Shown here piece by piece: positions 17,205-26,862 of a stretch of 64,000 nt of DNA. The notes below the pieces were generated by a model. It did no database searches, was not told where the DNA came from, and saw nothing but the letters and a program-made list of their open reading frames with translations. Origin of the DNA: Peptoniphilus senegalensis JC140. GTDB taxonomy: Bacteria > Bacillota > Clostridia > Tissierellales > Peptoniphilaceae. The stretch is from the NCBI RefSeq assembly GCF_000321025.1, contig NZ_HE610718.1, forward strand, positions 76,350-140,349, written 5' to 3'. Position 1 is the first letter of the stretch. The number at the start of each line of letters is the position of its first letter. The position numbers were made by a program, and so were the translations under genes.

Positions 17205-17780
17205 TTATTCAATTACTCTTAAAATTTCATCAATAGGCTTTTTATCCTTTTTTTCTGGTTCTTCTTCGATTTTTCCAAAGGGCATTTCTGCAATAAGTTC
17301 CCATGAGTCAGGAATTTCATATAATTCCTTTACCCAAGAGTCAATAACAGGATTGTAATGTTGATTGCTTGCTCCAATTTCTTCATCTCTAAGAGCTTGC
17401 CAAATATTTAGCTGAATCATGGCAGCTGAATGGTGTCCCCAAGTTTCAAAATATTCTTTGTAGGAAGGCATATCTTTTTCTTGGGACTTAATTTCATCCT
17501 TGTCCATAAAAATTAGTGCAGTTCCCTTGGCATGATAAAATCCATGGAACTTTTCTTCATTAATTTTATTGTCAAAAGTTTCATTAACTCTCTTCCAAAA
17601 GTCCTTTGAATTGTCATCAAAAAGCAAGAGGACTCTAGTTGTTTGTGAATTCATGTGTGATGGAGTTGTGTTTAAGACATCCTCAATTAAATATTTTATC
17701 TCTTCATTGGACAGTTCTACATTCTCTGACAAATTGTAATAAGACCTTCTCTTTTTAATAATTTCTATATAATTTTGCAT
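17205..17780 (-). CDS. Nitroreductase family flavoprotein
   Basis: 191 residues from ATG 17780, which has GAGGTG in front of it; the longer reading to 17834 starts in the intergenic region. The N-terminal RRSYYNLSENVELSNEEI and PSHMNSQTTRVLLLF match the short nitroreductase group (HBN1/YdfN-like) that binds FMN as a dimer and uses NAD(P)H. GHHSAAMIQLNIWQALRDEEIG is the second flavin-contacting helix. The physiological substrate is unknown. It follows the ABC exporter gene by 64 bases. Confidence 0.88.
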   Translation of the reverse strand: MQNYIEIIKKRRSYYNLSENVELSNEEIKYLIEDVLNTTPSHMNSQTTRVLLLFDDNSKDFWKRVNETFDNKINEEKFHGFYHAKGTALIFMDKDEIKSQEKDMPSYKEYFETWGHHSAAMIQLNIWQALRDEEIGASNQHYNPVIDSWVKELYEIPDSWELIAEMPFGKIEEEPEKKDKKPIDEILRVIE

Positions 17781-17844
17781 AATACACCTCGCTATTGTCT
17801 TCTTATTTTTATACTTAGTAAGATAATACCCCAAACTTTATTTA

Positions 17845-19590
17845 TTATTCTAATCTGCCACCCTTAGTGTAGAGGTTGTAATAATAAGCCTTCTTTTCCA
17901 TTAGCTCTTTGTGACTTCCTCTCTCAACAATACCGTCTCTTGTCATTACAATAATTAAATCTGCATTTTGAACTGTTGTAAGTCTGTGGGCAATAGTTAT
18001 AGTAGTCCTTCCCTTGGAAAGTTTTTCTATGGAATCTTGGACCACAATTTCACTTTTGTTGTCAAGAGCAGAAGTTGCTTCGTCTAAAATTAAAATTGGT
18101 GGATTTTTTAAAAAGACTCTTGCAATGGAAATTCTCTGTTTTTGTCCACCAGATAATTTTACTCCACGCTCTCCAACATAAGTGTCAAAACCATCAGGCA
18201 AATTTTTTATAAATTCATAGGCCCCTGCAAGTTTTGCCGCTTCAATAATTTCTCTTTCACTAGCATCGCTTTTACCGTAGCCAATATTGTCTCTAACTGT
18301 ACCAGAAAATAAATAAACATCCTGTTGTACAATGCCAATATTTTCTCTCAAAGATTTTATTTTTATGTCTCTGACATCAATTCCATCAACTGTAACAGAT
18401 CCACTATTAACATCATAAAACCTTGGGATGAGATTGCAAATTGTAGTCTTTCCTGCACCACTTGGCCCAACTATGGCAAGTTTTTCGCCCTGAGTGATGT
18501 CAACAGAAAAATTATCCAAAACTTTGCCTTCTCCCTTTCCATAAGAAAAGTCCACATGATTAAAGGAAATCTCTCCCTTAACATTTTTAATTTCAAGGGA
18601 ATCTTCCTTGTCCAAAATGTCAGATTCAATGGACATAATCTCTGCGAATCTTTCAATGCCTGTCATTCCCTTTTGGAACTGTTCAGTAAATTCAATAATT
18701 CTTCTAACAGTAGCAAGAAGTGATTGGATAAACATTACATAGACGATTAAGTCCTCTGGACCAATTTCTCTCTTCATTAAAAAGTAGCCGCCACTTGCAA
18801 TTAAAATCAAATACATTAGTCCATCGAAAATTCTATTAACTGTGTTAAAGCCAGCCATAGACTTGTAATATCTCTTTTTGATGCCAAGAAATTTATTGTT
18901 CTCGTGAGTAAATTTCTTGCTTTCCACCTCTTCATTGGCAAAGGACTTTACAACCTTTATGCCAAGAAGAGAATCTTCAATAGCTGAATTTAAGTTCCCA
19001 ATGTGAACTCTTTGCTCCTTTTGTGCCCTTCGCATTTTATTTCTAAAGTGTCCAGAAAAATATATCATAAGTGGAATCATAATATAAATTAAAATAGTCA
19101 TCTTCACATTAATTGTAAGAAGAATAATTAAGGAAATAATTATTTTTATAGCTCCAATAAAATATTCTTCGGGACAATGGTGGGCAAACTCTGTTATGTC
19201 AAAGAGGTCGTTTGTAATCCTTGACATAATGACGCCAACCTTTGTCTCATTATAAAAAGTATCAGAAAGAGATTGGAGATGAGCATATAGGTCTCTTCTC
19301 ATATCTGTCTCTATGCGAGCACCCATTATGTGCCCAATACTTGTCATAAAATATTGAGCCACTACTTCTACTGTCTTTATTCCTATATAAATTAGTGAGA
19401 GCTTTAATATAAAGTCAGAAGTAATTAAAGCTATGTCCTCCATTCCCCTGCTTGTAAGTGCACGAAGAAGAAGTGGCAAAATCATTTCACTTGCAGTAGT
19501 AAGCCCCGCACAAAATAAATCCAAGAAAACTGTCATTCTGTATTTATTAAAATAGGGCAGAACTTTTTTTATCAAATTTCTATTTTTCAT
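17845..19590 (-). CDS. ABC exporter, fused membrane and ATPase domains
   Basis: 581 residues from ATG 19590, where GGGAGG lies upstream. Six transmembrane helices (about residues 15-310) form the exporter domain, then the ATPase: Walker A GPSGAGKTT, signature LSGGQKQRIS, Walker B ILILDEATSALD and the switch in TITIAHRL. This is a half-transporter expected to dimerise. Substrate is not predictable; relatives move lipids, peptides or drugs. It is divergent from murJ. Confidence 0.9.
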   Translation of the reverse strand: MKNRNLIKKVLPYFNKYRMTVFLDLFCAGLTTASEMILPLLLRALTSRGMEDIALITSDFILKLSLIYIGIKTVEVVAQYFMTSIGHIMGARIETDMRRDLYAHLQSLSDTFYNETKVGVIMSRITNDLFDITEFAHHCPEEYFIGAIKIIISLIILLTINVKMTILIYIMIPLMIYFSGHFRNKMRRAQKEQRVHIGNLNSAIEDSLLGIKVVKSFANEEVESKKFTHENNKFLGIKKRYYKSMAGFNTVNRIFDGLMYLILIASGGYFLMKREIGPEDLIVYVMFIQSLLATVRRIIEFTEQFQKGMTGIERFAEIMSIESDILDKEDSLEIKNVKGEISFNHVDFSYGKGEGKVLDNFSVDITQGEKLAIVGPSGAGKTTICNLIPRFYDVNSGSVTVDGIDVRDIKIKSLRENIGIVQQDVYLFSGTVRDNIGYGKSDASEREIIEAAKLAGAYEFIKNLPDGFDTYVGERGVKLSGGQKQRISIARVFLKNPPILILDEATSALDNKSEIVVQDSIEKLSKGRTTITIAHRLTTVQNADLIIVMTRDGIVERGSHKELMEKKAYYYNLYTKGGRLE

Positions 19591-19667
19591 TTTTCCTCCC
19601 TTAATCATTTTTATAATAATAATAACACATAATTACCTTTCTTTAAAACCGCAGAAATCTACCTTAC

Positions 19668-19696
19668 TTGACATAAAAATTTAAACAAATTATAAT
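19668..19696 (+). promoter_or_regulatory. Consensus promoter of murJ
   Basis: Perfect TTGACA and TATAAT hexamers with 17 bases between them, 28 bases before the murJ ATG. Confidence 0.85.
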
Positions 19697-19724
19697 TTTA
19701 TAAGACTTATAAAGGAGATTTTAA

Positions 19725-21326
19725 ATGGAAAATAAAAGTAGCGCAGGCTCAAGAATTGCAAAATCCACTATTGCCATAATTGTCTTTTTATTAATTGGAA
19801 AAGTTTTTGGTTTTTTTAGAGAATCACTGACTGCTTCTGTCTTTGGGGCAGGAAAAGAAATGGATGCCTTTTCTCTTGCACAGGCTGCAACAGCAATGAT
19901 TGCAGGTTTTGTAACACAAGCAATAGCAACAACTTATATACCTTCTGCCCAAAAAGCAGAAAGCGATCATGGCCCAAGTAGAAAAAATTATTTCACAAAT
20001 AACTTGTTAATGGTTACATCACTTGTGTCCTTTTTCCTAATAATTCTTGGAATTCTTTTTCCAAATCAAATTGCACTTTTAACTGCATCACAAGCTGATC
20101 CAGAAACATATGCAATTGTAGTTAAATTAATACAAGTTGGCATGCCCGTTGTATTATTCTCTTCTTGGGTTGGAGTAATGGAAGGCTACTTGCAACATGG
20201 AGGTAAATTTGCAGCAACTGGTGCCATTGCCATTCCACTTAACTTAACCTATATAATATATCTTGCATTATTTTCTCGTCATGTAGGTATAATGGGTCTT
20301 ACTATTGCATCAGTCCTAGGAATACTTGCACAATTTTTATTTTTGCTACCAAATGCAATGAAAATTGGTTATAGACCTAAATTTGTGGCAGACTTTAAAG
20401 ATGAATATGTAAGAGAAGCAATCGTCCTTGCCCTTCCAGTTTTTGTTTCTGTTTCAGTTAACGACATAAACACAATTGTAAATAGAAACCTTGCATCAGG
20501 TATGGGCGAAGGTGCAGCCTCAATTTTATACTACTCAAATAAAATGAACACAATGATTATTGGGATTTTCATAACTGCAATAACTGCCATAGTTTTCCCA
20601 ATCCTTACAAAAACTTTGGGATCAGGAGATATGAAGCTTGGCAAAAAAGTTATGAACGCATCAATAAAAACAGTTTTATTTATAACAGTACCAGCGACTG
20701 TTGGGCTAATAATTTTGGCAAGACCAATAATAGAAATTGCCTTTGTACGTGGTTACTTTACACCAGCCGATGGTGTTGCTGCAACTTCAACGCTTAGATT
20801 TTATTCCCTATCACTTATTTCAATTTCAGTAATAAATGTACTAAATAGAATTTATTATTCCATTGAAGACACAAAGACGCCTTTCTATGTTGGCGTGACT
20901 AATGTGGCAATAAATGTAGGCTTAAACCTTTTGGTAGCAAGACACTATGGTACAAATGGACTTGCGGCATCAGTTTCCATTGCAACAACACTTGCACTTT
21001 TTATTTCCTTCATACTATTAAAAAGGAAAATTGGAAATCTTGGAACAAAGTCCTATATAAGAGCTTCAATAAAAACTTTTATGGCATCACTTGCCATGGG
21101 ACTTGTGACTTTATCCTACTTCCCTTATGAAAAACTAATAATGTCCTTTACAAATGGAAGAATCCAAACACTATTGAGACTAATACTCCTTATGCTAATA
21201 GTCTTTATAGCAGCTTGTGTCTATGTCCTCTGCCTATATCACTTAGGTGTGCGTGAAGTTCGCGACATATCAAAAATTGTTAAAGATAAAATCGAAAATA
21301 GAAAATTAAAAAGTATAGAAAGTTAA
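19725..21326 (+). CDS. murJ: Lipid II flippase MurJ
   Basis: 533 residues with about 14 transmembrane helices of the MviN/MurJ family, which flips lipid II across the membrane for wall synthesis. Typical stretches are GKVFGFFRESLTASVFGAG in the first helix, AIATTYIPSAQKA, and RIYYSIEDTKTPFYVGV with the conserved D-T-K-T-P. AAAGGAG precedes the ATG. It is monocistronic, between its own promoter and terminator. Confidence 0.92.
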   Translation: MENKSSAGSRIAKSTIAIIVFLLIGKVFGFFRESLTASVFGAGKEMDAFSLAQAATAMIAGFVTQAIATTYIPSAQKAESDHGPSRKNYFTNNLLMVTSLVSFFLIILGILFPNQIALLTASQADPETYAIVVKLIQVGMPVVLFSSWVGVMEGYLQHGGKFAATGAIAIPLNLTYIIYLALFSRHVGIMGLTIASVLGILAQFLFLLPNAMKIGYRPKFVADFKDEYVREAIVLALPVFVSVSVNDINTIVNRNLASGMGEGAASILYYSNKMNTMIIGIFITAITAIVFPILTKTLGSGDMKLGKKVMNASIKTVLFITVPATVGLIILARPIIEIAFVRGYFTPADGVAATSTLRFYSLSLISISVINVLNRIYYSIEDTKTPFYVGVTNVAINVGLNLLVARHYGTNGLAASVSIATTLALFISFILLKRKIGNLGTKSYIRASIKTFMASLAMGLVTLSYFPYEKLIMSFTNGRIQTLLRLILLMLIVFIAACVYVLCLYHLGVREVRDISKIVKDKIENRKLKSIES

Positions 21327-21333
21327 TTATTTT

Positions 21334-21358
21334 GGCTCGAGAAATCGAGTCTTTTTTT
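21334..21358 (+). terminator. Terminator after murJ
   Basis: GGCTCGA/TCGAGTC stem with a four-base loop GAAA and seven T. Confidence 0.9.
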
Positions 21359-21454
21359 ATTAAAACTTTTTTAAATTTTTTTATAAATTTATCAAGTTAA
21401 TGTATTTATTTTCTATTTAAGTGGTATAATATAACTTAATTGGAGGTGTTTATT

Positions 21455-22771
21455 ATGGGCGGTTTAATAGTTGTTGTCATTATTGTGATCCTTTGCTTTA
21501 TCATTTGGAAAAAGAATCAAGGCAAAAATACTCCTGCTGCGAAAAAATCTATAGAAAATAGAGAAAAGCCAGCTGATGAAAAGCTACATAAGGAAGAAGA
21601 TCTTAAAAACCTTGAAGATTCTGTAAAATCTTTTGAAGTAAGAGAAGAACAAAAATACGATGGTTCTAGGAAAAAGGATCGTGGCAAAAAGAGAAGAGAA
21701 AAGAGAAGGGCAGAAGCTGAAGAGATAAAAGAAGCACCTGCTACAAAAATTGAAGATAAAAAAGTTGAAGCTAAAGCTGAAGTTAAAAAAGAAACTGTAA
21801 AACCAGTTGAAAAAACTGAAGTTAAAACTGAAAAAGCTCCAGAAAAAATTGAAACTAAGGCTGAAAAGTTTGAACCAAAGATAGAAGAGGCTAAGGCAAA
21901 AGTTAATGAGCCTGTGAAAAAGCTTGAGCCTAAGGTTGATAAAGTCGAAGCTAAGGCTGAAATTAAAAAAGAAACTGTAAAACCAGTTGAAAAAACTAAA
22001 GTTAAAACTGAAAAAGCTCCCGAAAAAACTGAAGCTAAGGTTGAAAAGATTGAACTAAAAATAGAAGAAACTAAGGCAAAAGTTAATGAACCTGTGAAAA
22101 AGCTTGAACCTAAGGTTGATAAAGTCGAAGCAAAGCCTGAAATTAAAAAAGAAACTGTAAAACCAGTTGAAAAAGCTCCAGAAAAAACTGAAGCTAAGGT
22201 TGAAAAGGTTGAAGCAAAGATAGAAGAGGCTAAGGCAAAAGTTAATGAACCTGTGAAAAAAGTTGAGCTAAAGGTTGAAAAAGTTGAAGAAAAGCCTGAG
22301 GCTAAAGAAAAAATTGATAAGCCAGTGGAAAAACCACAACCACAAAAAATTATTTCTACTAACGAAAAATACAGCGACATTATAAAAGCCCTTAGCGAAA
22401 ATCCTTGGGATCTTGCAAGTGAAAAGATAAACATCAAAGTAGAAGACCTTAAAACTAAAAAACCTTTAGATGAAAATTATTCAGTTGAAGATCTTAAAAA
22501 ATCACTTACAAGAGAAAACTTATCTGAATTTTTAAATATGGTAAAGACTAATCCAACAATCTTAAAGAGAAAAGACAATATGACTTACGAATTTACAGTT
22601 AAAAGTGCAGATGAAATCAAAAAAATTGCAGATAGATATTCTCTAACTTCTTCTAATTTTGAAAAGGCAAGTTCTGTAATCACTGTTGACAAAGAAAACT
22701 TTAAGTTGTTAGAAGTCACAGATATTTTGACAGATGGCGAAAAGAGAATTTACTTTGAAACAAAATTTTAG
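21455..22771 (+). CDS. Membrane-anchored protein with K/E-rich tandem repeats
   Basis: 438 residues from ATG 21455 (GGAGGTG upstream; the TTG at 21440 would overlap it). One N-terminal transmembrane helix (GGLIVVVIIVILCFIIWKK) leaves the rest in the cytoplasm. Residues about 105-277 are three tandem repeats of about 60 residues dominated by Lys, Glu, Val, Ala and Pro, expected to be extended and flexible or a single long helix. The last 130 residues are different and globular-looking (ENPWDLASEKINIKVEDL, then ENLSEFLNMVKTNPTIL). I do not recognise the family. Architecture resembles cell-division spacer proteins such as ZipA/EzrA-like anchors, but that is only analogy. Confidence 0.75.
   Translation: MGGLIVVVIIVILCFIIWKKNQGKNTPAAKKSIENREKPADEKLHKEEDLKNLEDSVKSFEVREEQKYDGSRKKDRGKKRREKRRAEAEEIKEAPATKIEDKKVEAKAEVKKETVKPVEKTEVKTEKAPEKIETKAEKFEPKIEEAKAKVNEPVKKLEPKVDKVEAKAEIKKETVKPVEKTKVKTEKAPEKTEAKVEKIELKIEETKAKVNEPVKKLEPKVDKVEAKPEIKKETVKPVEKAPEKTEAKVEKVEAKIEEAKAKVNEPVKKVELKVEKVEEKPEAKEKIDKPVEKPQPQKIISTNEKYSDIIKALSENPWDLASEKINIKVEDLKTKKPLDENYSVEDLKKSLTRENLSEFLNMVKTNPTILKRKDNMTYEFTVKSADEIKKIADRYSLTSSNFEKASSVITVDKENFKLLEVTDILTDGEKRIYFETKF
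21767..22285 (+). repeat. Three tandem 180-base repeats inside the K/E-rich gene
   Basis: Units start at 21767, 21947 and 22127; the first two are exactly 180 bases, the third 159 bases because seven codons (TKVKTEK) are missing. Units are nearly identical and in frame, so copy number can change without breaking the protein. Confidence 0.9.
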
Positions 22772-22777
22772 TAATAT

Positions 22778-22812
22778 ATAAAAGTCATAGCAATATGACT
22801 TTTATTTTTTTT
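22778..22812 (+). terminator. Terminator after the K/E-repeat gene
   Basis: 12-base stem ATAAAAGTCATA/TATGACTTTTAT, loop GCAA, then eight T. Confidence 0.88.
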
Positions 22813-22914
22813 GCAAAAATATTTAAAGCAAAAAATTTTAAATGTCTTAAAAATTTAACAAAACCTTTGAAATAATTTTACTTTTATAGATTAGAATAAG
22901 ACTGAGGAGATTTT

Positions 22915-23385
22915 ATGAATAACAAAGAAAAACTTGAAGAAATCATCGCCTTCCTAAGTGAGAACACGCGATTTGATGAAACAAAAAATTTCATACAGCA
23001 TGGCAACACTTCTGTCTACACTCATGTTATTTCTGTTGCAAAAAAATCCATTGAGATTGCAGAAAAATACAATTTGGATGTGGACATGGACTCCATGATA
23101 AGGGGTGCCCTTCTTCATGACTATTTCCTATACGATTGGCACGATGGCAAAAAGGAAAGGTGGATTCATGGCTTTACTCATCCCATGAAGGCTTATAAGA
23201 ATGCTAAGAGTGAATTAAATCTCAATAGACTTGAGAGAGATATTATAATAAAGCACATGTTCCCCCTAACTATTATTCCCCCAAGGTATTTGGAATCTTG
23301 GATTGTAACTTGTGCTGACAAATATGTTTCTGCTGTGGAAACTGTTTCGTCAAGATTTGTGAAAGTAGGTTTTGAAAATTTATGA
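22915..23385 (+). CDS. HD-domain phosphohydrolase-like protein
   Basis: 156 residues. Metal-binding residues of the HD superfamily are visible: H in NTSVYTHVISVAK, the HD pair in GALLHDYFLYDWHD, and later HGFTHPMKAYKNA and D in TCADKYVSA. Relatives hydrolyse nucleotides or phosphate esters. The start codon follows GAGGAG. Its stop overlaps the next gene by ATGA, so it is coupled to the CmpB-like membrane protein. Substrate unknown. Confidence 0.85.
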   Translation: MNNKEKLEEIIAFLSENTRFDETKNFIQHGNTSVYTHVISVAKKSIEIAEKYNLDVDMDSMIRGALLHDYFLYDWHDGKKERWIHGFTHPMKAYKNAKSELNLNRLERDIIIKHMFPLTIIPPRYLESWIVTCADKYVSAVETVSSRFVKVGFENL

Positions 23386-24110
23386 AAATTTCAGAATTAT
23401 ATCTAATATTTTTTATCTACTCTTTTATTGGCTGGTGCTGGGAGAGTTTCCCCTGTTCCACTATTGAGCTAGATAGATTTTATAACAGAGGATTTCTTAT
23501 TGGTCCATCTTGCCCCATCTATGGCATTGGCGCAACACTTTCTTACTTGATGCTTAAAAATTTTGAATCAAACTTTTATATTTTTCTTTACTCAGCATTT
23601 TTATCATGCACAATTGAGTACATCATAGGATATTTTTTGGAAAGATTTTTTCACAAAAAATGGTGGGACTACAGTGCCTATCCATTCCAAATTAAAAGTA
23701 GAGTTTGCCTATATGGCTTATTAATTTTTGGCGTTGCCAATATAGTAATTGTCAAGTACCTAACACCTATTATGTTGCTCTTCTTCTCTGCTGCAGATGA
23801 CAAGGTAATCGAAACTACAGTTTCTGTATTTTCTTTCCTATTTGTAGGAGATCTTATCTTGACACTAAATCACTTGCTTGGACTTTCTTCTAAGTTGGAA
23901 AAAATTTATTATGCCCTTGATGAAAAAAGTGAAAATTATTTTAACTATCTAAATGAGTCAGATCGCCTAGCAAATTTAAAATTAATGTCTGAATCAAAAA
24001 AGTTTAAGGTAAAATTTGAAAATTTTAATTCAAATCTAAAGGACAGAGAAGAAAATTTAAAAAGAATTAATTACACAAAAATAAAAGACCTCTTTAGTGA
24101 TAATTTTTAA
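23382..24110 (+). CDS. CmpB-like membrane protein (PF06541, so-called putative ABC transporter permease)
   Basis: 242 residues; five or so transmembrane helices in the first 160, then a soluble helical tail of about 80 residues. The family is recognised from FIYSFIGWCWESFPCSTIE, RGFLIGPSCPIYGIGA and YFLERFFHKKWWDYS. Although databases call it an ABC permease, there is no ATPase partner here and the role is unknown. It is translationally coupled to the HD-domain gene. Confidence 0.85.
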   Translation: MKISELYLIFFIYSFIGWCWESFPCSTIELDRFYNRGFLIGPSCPIYGIGATLSYLMLKNFESNFYIFLYSAFLSCTIEYIIGYFLERFFHKKWWDYSAYPFQIKSRVCLYGLLIFGVANIVIVKYLTPIMLLFFSAADDKVIETTVSVFSFLFVGDLILTLNHLLGLSSKLEKIYYALDEKSENYFNYLNESDRLANLKLMSESKKFKVKFENFNSNLKDREENLKRINYTKIKDLFSDNF

Positions 24111-24137
24111 TAATCACTAAAGAGGTCTTTTTTTTTG
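24085..24137. terminator. Strong terminator between the CmpB-like gene and pyk
   Basis: 17-base perfect stem AAGACCTCTTTAGTGAT with its complement, a loop of about 11 bases and nine T on the plus side; A-rich on the other side, so it probably serves both convergent genes. It overlaps the stop of the plus-strand gene. Confidence 0.88.
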
Positions 24138-24160
24138 CAAATTTTTATTATATAAAGTTT

Positions 24161-25894
24161 TTATCTTCTAACAGTGCCATCCATTGGCTCTATTGTTATC
24201 AAGTCTCCAGTATTTATTTTTTCTGTAATATCTTTTACGCCAACTATGGCAGTCTTGCCGAGAGAAATTGCCGCTACTGCTCCATTTGATGTGAAGCCTG
24301 CCTCTTCTGTTATAAATCCAGAGGATTTTTCCATGTAAGGAATCATCCTGCCGTCAGTTCCCATGCAAACTATGATGTCCTTGGTCTTAAAGTCTCTTTC
24401 TAAATCTTCAATTGTATTTGCAACTACGGCTCTTGCCTTCTTTTTCTTTTTGCCAATAGCTGTGCCTCTTCCCAAAATTTCTGATACTGTTTCAATTTTA
24501 AGAAGATTAGTTGAACCAGCTATCCCTGTAGGCACTCCTGCTGTTAAAACTACTAAGTCTCCAGATTTTAAGAAGCCCTTTGTGACAGCAACTTCCATTG
24601 ATGCGTCAATTAAATTGTCTGTGTCCTTGAAGTTTAAAACTTTTACAGGAGAGATGCCCCATACAAGACTAAGTTGATTTTTAACTTTTTCAAAGGGTGT
24701 GGATGCAATTATTGGAGTCTCTGGTCTAAATTTTGCAATGGCTCTTGAAGTGTTGCCCGAAGTTGTCGCTGTGATTATAGCCTGAGCACCAAGGTCTCTT
24801 GCAATTACGCAGGCACTTTTTCCTATGGAATTTGTCATGGAATTTTCCACATCCCTAATTCGACTTTCCAAGATTTCATCGTGGTCAATAGTATTTTCTG
24901 TGTATTCCAAAATTTTTCTCATTGTAACAACTGACTCAATTGGATATTTGCCACTTGCAGTTTCTCCTGAAAGCATAACAGCACTTGTCCCATCAAGGAC
25001 TGCATTGGCAACATCATTTGTTTCTGCACGAGTTGGTCTTGGATTTCTAATCATGGAGTCAAGCATTTGCGTTGCAGTGATTACACTTTTTCCAACTATG
25101 TTACATTTTTTTATAATTTCCTTTTGCACAATTGGCACTGCCTCTGTCTCGATTTCAACGCCCAAATCTCCCCTGGCAACCATAATTCCGTCAGAAACTT
25201 CTATTATCTCGTCAATTAATTCCACTGCCTTTTGAGATTCAATCTTGGAAATAATTTTTGTAGTGTAGTCCCTTTCTTCTTCAAGAACTTTTCTTATGGC
25301 GAGGACATCTTCTCTAGACCTTACAAAGGATGCCGCTATAAAATCAATATCTTCCTTCACTCCAAATTTTATATCGTCAATGTCTCTTCCAGTTAGGGCT
25401 GGAAGATTTAAGTTGGCTCCAGGCACATTTACTCCCTTGTGAGATGAAATTGCACCAGAATTTTTTACTTCTGTAACTATTTCTTCTCCACGAATTTCTT
25501 TCACAAGAAGCTCCACAAGTCCATCATCAATTAAAATCTTGTCGCCCTCTTTTACATCCTTGTAGAGTTCCTTATAGGATATACTAGAAATTTTCTCATT
25601 TCCAAGTAAATCCTTGTTAGTTAAAATAAATTCTTCGCCACTTTGAAGAACCACTTCTCCATTAACTTCTCCAAGTCTAATTTCTGGTCCTTTTGTATCA
25701 AGCATTATGCCAATAGGAAGATCCATTTCCCTTCTCAATTTTTTTATCCTATCAATTTTTATCTTGTGTTCCTCGTGGCTTCCATGAGAAAAATTTAGTC
25801 TTGCAAGGTTGACTCCCTCTGTGAATAATTGCCTTAACACTTCTTCACTTTCACTTGCCGGTCCAATTGTAGCAACTATTTTTGTCTTTTTCAT
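24161..25894 (-). CDS. pyk: Pyruvate kinase with C-terminal phosphohistidine-like domain
   Basis: 577 residues; makes ATP and pyruvate from PEP in the last step of glycolysis. ATG 25894 has GAGGTG upstream. Motifs: KIVATIGPASES, ARLNFSHGSHEEH, the metal site MVARGDLGVEIE and the signature VITATQMLDSMIRNPRPTRAE. After about residue 480 comes the PEP-utilising mobile-domain extension typical of Bacillus-type enzymes (GFTSNGAVAAISLGKTAIVGV). The start lies 8 bases before the end of pfkA overlap region, so it is coupled to it. Confidence 0.95.
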   Translation of the reverse strand: MKKTKIVATIGPASESEEVLRQLFTEGVNLARLNFSHGSHEEHKIKIDRIKKLRREMDLPIGIMLDTKGPEIRLGEVNGEVVLQSGEEFILTNKDLLGNEKISSISYKELYKDVKEGDKILIDDGLVELLVKEIRGEEIVTEVKNSGAISSHKGVNVPGANLNLPALTGRDIDDIKFGVKEDIDFIAASFVRSREDVLAIRKVLEEERDYTTKIISKIESQKAVELIDEIIEVSDGIMVARGDLGVEIETEAVPIVQKEIIKKCNIVGKSVITATQMLDSMIRNPRPTRAETNDVANAVLDGTSAVMLSGETASGKYPIESVVTMRKILEYTENTIDHDEILESRIRDVENSMTNSIGKSACVIARDLGAQAIITATTSGNTSRAIAKFRPETPIIASTPFEKVKNQLSLVWGISPVKVLNFKDTDNLIDASMEVAVTKGFLKSGDLVVLTAGVPTGIAGSTNLLKIETVSEILGRGTAIGKKKKKARAVVANTIEDLERDFKTKDIIVCMGTDGRMIPYMEKSSGFITEEAGFTSNGAVAAISLGKTAIVGVKDITEKINTGDLITIEPMDGTVRR

Positions 25895-25902
25895 AAAACA
25901 CC

Positions 25903-26856
25903 TCATATTGAAACAGTTTTTAGTATATCTAATAAATCTTTTCTAAAAACTTTTTTAACTTCAAAAATTTCGTCAAAGCTCATGGTCATTGCTTTTCCAT
26001 CTTTAAATCCAAGGGCTAAAGAATTTCCTTTTTTTGCTTCTTTTACTGACAAGTAGCCAAGCTCTGATGCCAAAATCCTGTCAAAAATGCTTGGTGCTCC
26101 TCCCCTTTGGATATATCCAAGAACAGTAACCTTTGTGTCAATTCCAGTTAAGTTTTCAAATTTCTCTGCAAAGTCAAAGGCAGAGCCACAGCCTTCAGCC
26201 ATAATAATTATATGATGTCTCTTGCCTCTGTTTTTTCCCATGATTGCCTTCTCAGCTATTTCATTTATATCCATGGGAATTTCTGGCACTATAATGGACT
26301 CTGCTCCAGATGAAACTCCAGAGTAAAGAGCAATGTCGCCGCATTCTCTTCCCATTACTTCAACTATATTTGCCCTACCATGTGATTCCGTTGTATCTCT
26401 TATGTGACTAATTGCTTCAGTAACAGTTTCCACTGCCGTCATAAATCCTATGGTAAAATCTGTGTAGGCAAGGTCATTGTCTATGGAACAAGGAATGCCA
26501 ATAACATTTATGCCTCTATCCATAAGCATTTTTGCTCCTCTAAGACTGCCATCGCCTCCAAGGACAATTAGGGCATCAATTTCAAAAATTTTTAGTGAAG
26601 AAATTGCCTTCTCTAAGCCCTCTTCTGTCATAAATCTTTCAGACCTTGAAGTAGATAAAATTGTTCCTCCTCTTTGTATTATGTCGGCAACAGAAGACTG
26701 AACTAATTTTTCAAACTTAGCATCAATTAAGCCTTCGTAACCTCCACTTATGCCAAAAACTTCTATTCCTTCGTATATACAAGTCCTAGTCACTGCTCTT
26801 ATTGTGGCATTCATGCCTGGAGCATCGCCGCCACTTGTTAAAATTGCAATTCTCAT
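25903..26856 (-). CDS. pfkA: ATP-dependent 6-phosphofructokinase
   Basis: 317 residues; phosphorylates fructose 6-phosphate. Begins RIAILTSGGDAPGMNA, with the GGDGS ATP loop, the active-site segment GIPCSIDNDLAYTDFTIG, and GRECGDIALYSG. The usual Thr before IDND is Ser here (C-S-I-D-N-D), a conservative change. I use ATG 26856 rather than the GTG two codons earlier because AGGTG spaces to it. Middle gene of dnaE-pfkA-pyk, the same neighbourhood seen in Bacillus, though without accDA in between. Confidence 0.94.
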   Translation of the reverse strand: MRIAILTSGGDAPGMNATIRAVTRTCIYEGIEVFGISGGYEGLIDAKFEKLVQSSVADIIQRGGTILSTSRSERFMTEEGLEKAISSLKIFEIDALIVLGGDGSLRGAKMLMDRGINVIGIPCSIDNDLAYTDFTIGFMTAVETVTEAISHIRDTTESHGRANIVEVMGRECGDIALYSGVSSGAESIIVPEIPMDINEIAEKAIMGKNRGKRHHIIIMAEGCGSAFDFAEKFENLTGIDTKVTVLGYIQRGGAPSIFDRILASELGYLSVKEAKKGNSLALGFKDGKAMTMSFDEIFEVKKVFRKDLLDILKTVSI

Positions 26857-26862
26857 AAACAC

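Noticed and set aside
21767..22285. CRISPR-like array in the 180-base repeats
   Set aside because: Units are contiguous, in frame, and have no unique spacers; they are internal protein repeats. No CRISPR array was seen elsewhere.
21517..22437. A 306-codon open frame on the minus strand opposite the K/E-repeat gene
   Set aside because: It is the low-complexity Ser/Phe-rich complement of the K/E repeats, has no ribosome site, and the plus-strand gene explains the region.
23382..24110. True ABC permease call for the CmpB-like gene
   Set aside because: No ATPase or binding-protein gene is adjacent, and the database name of this family is not backed by function.
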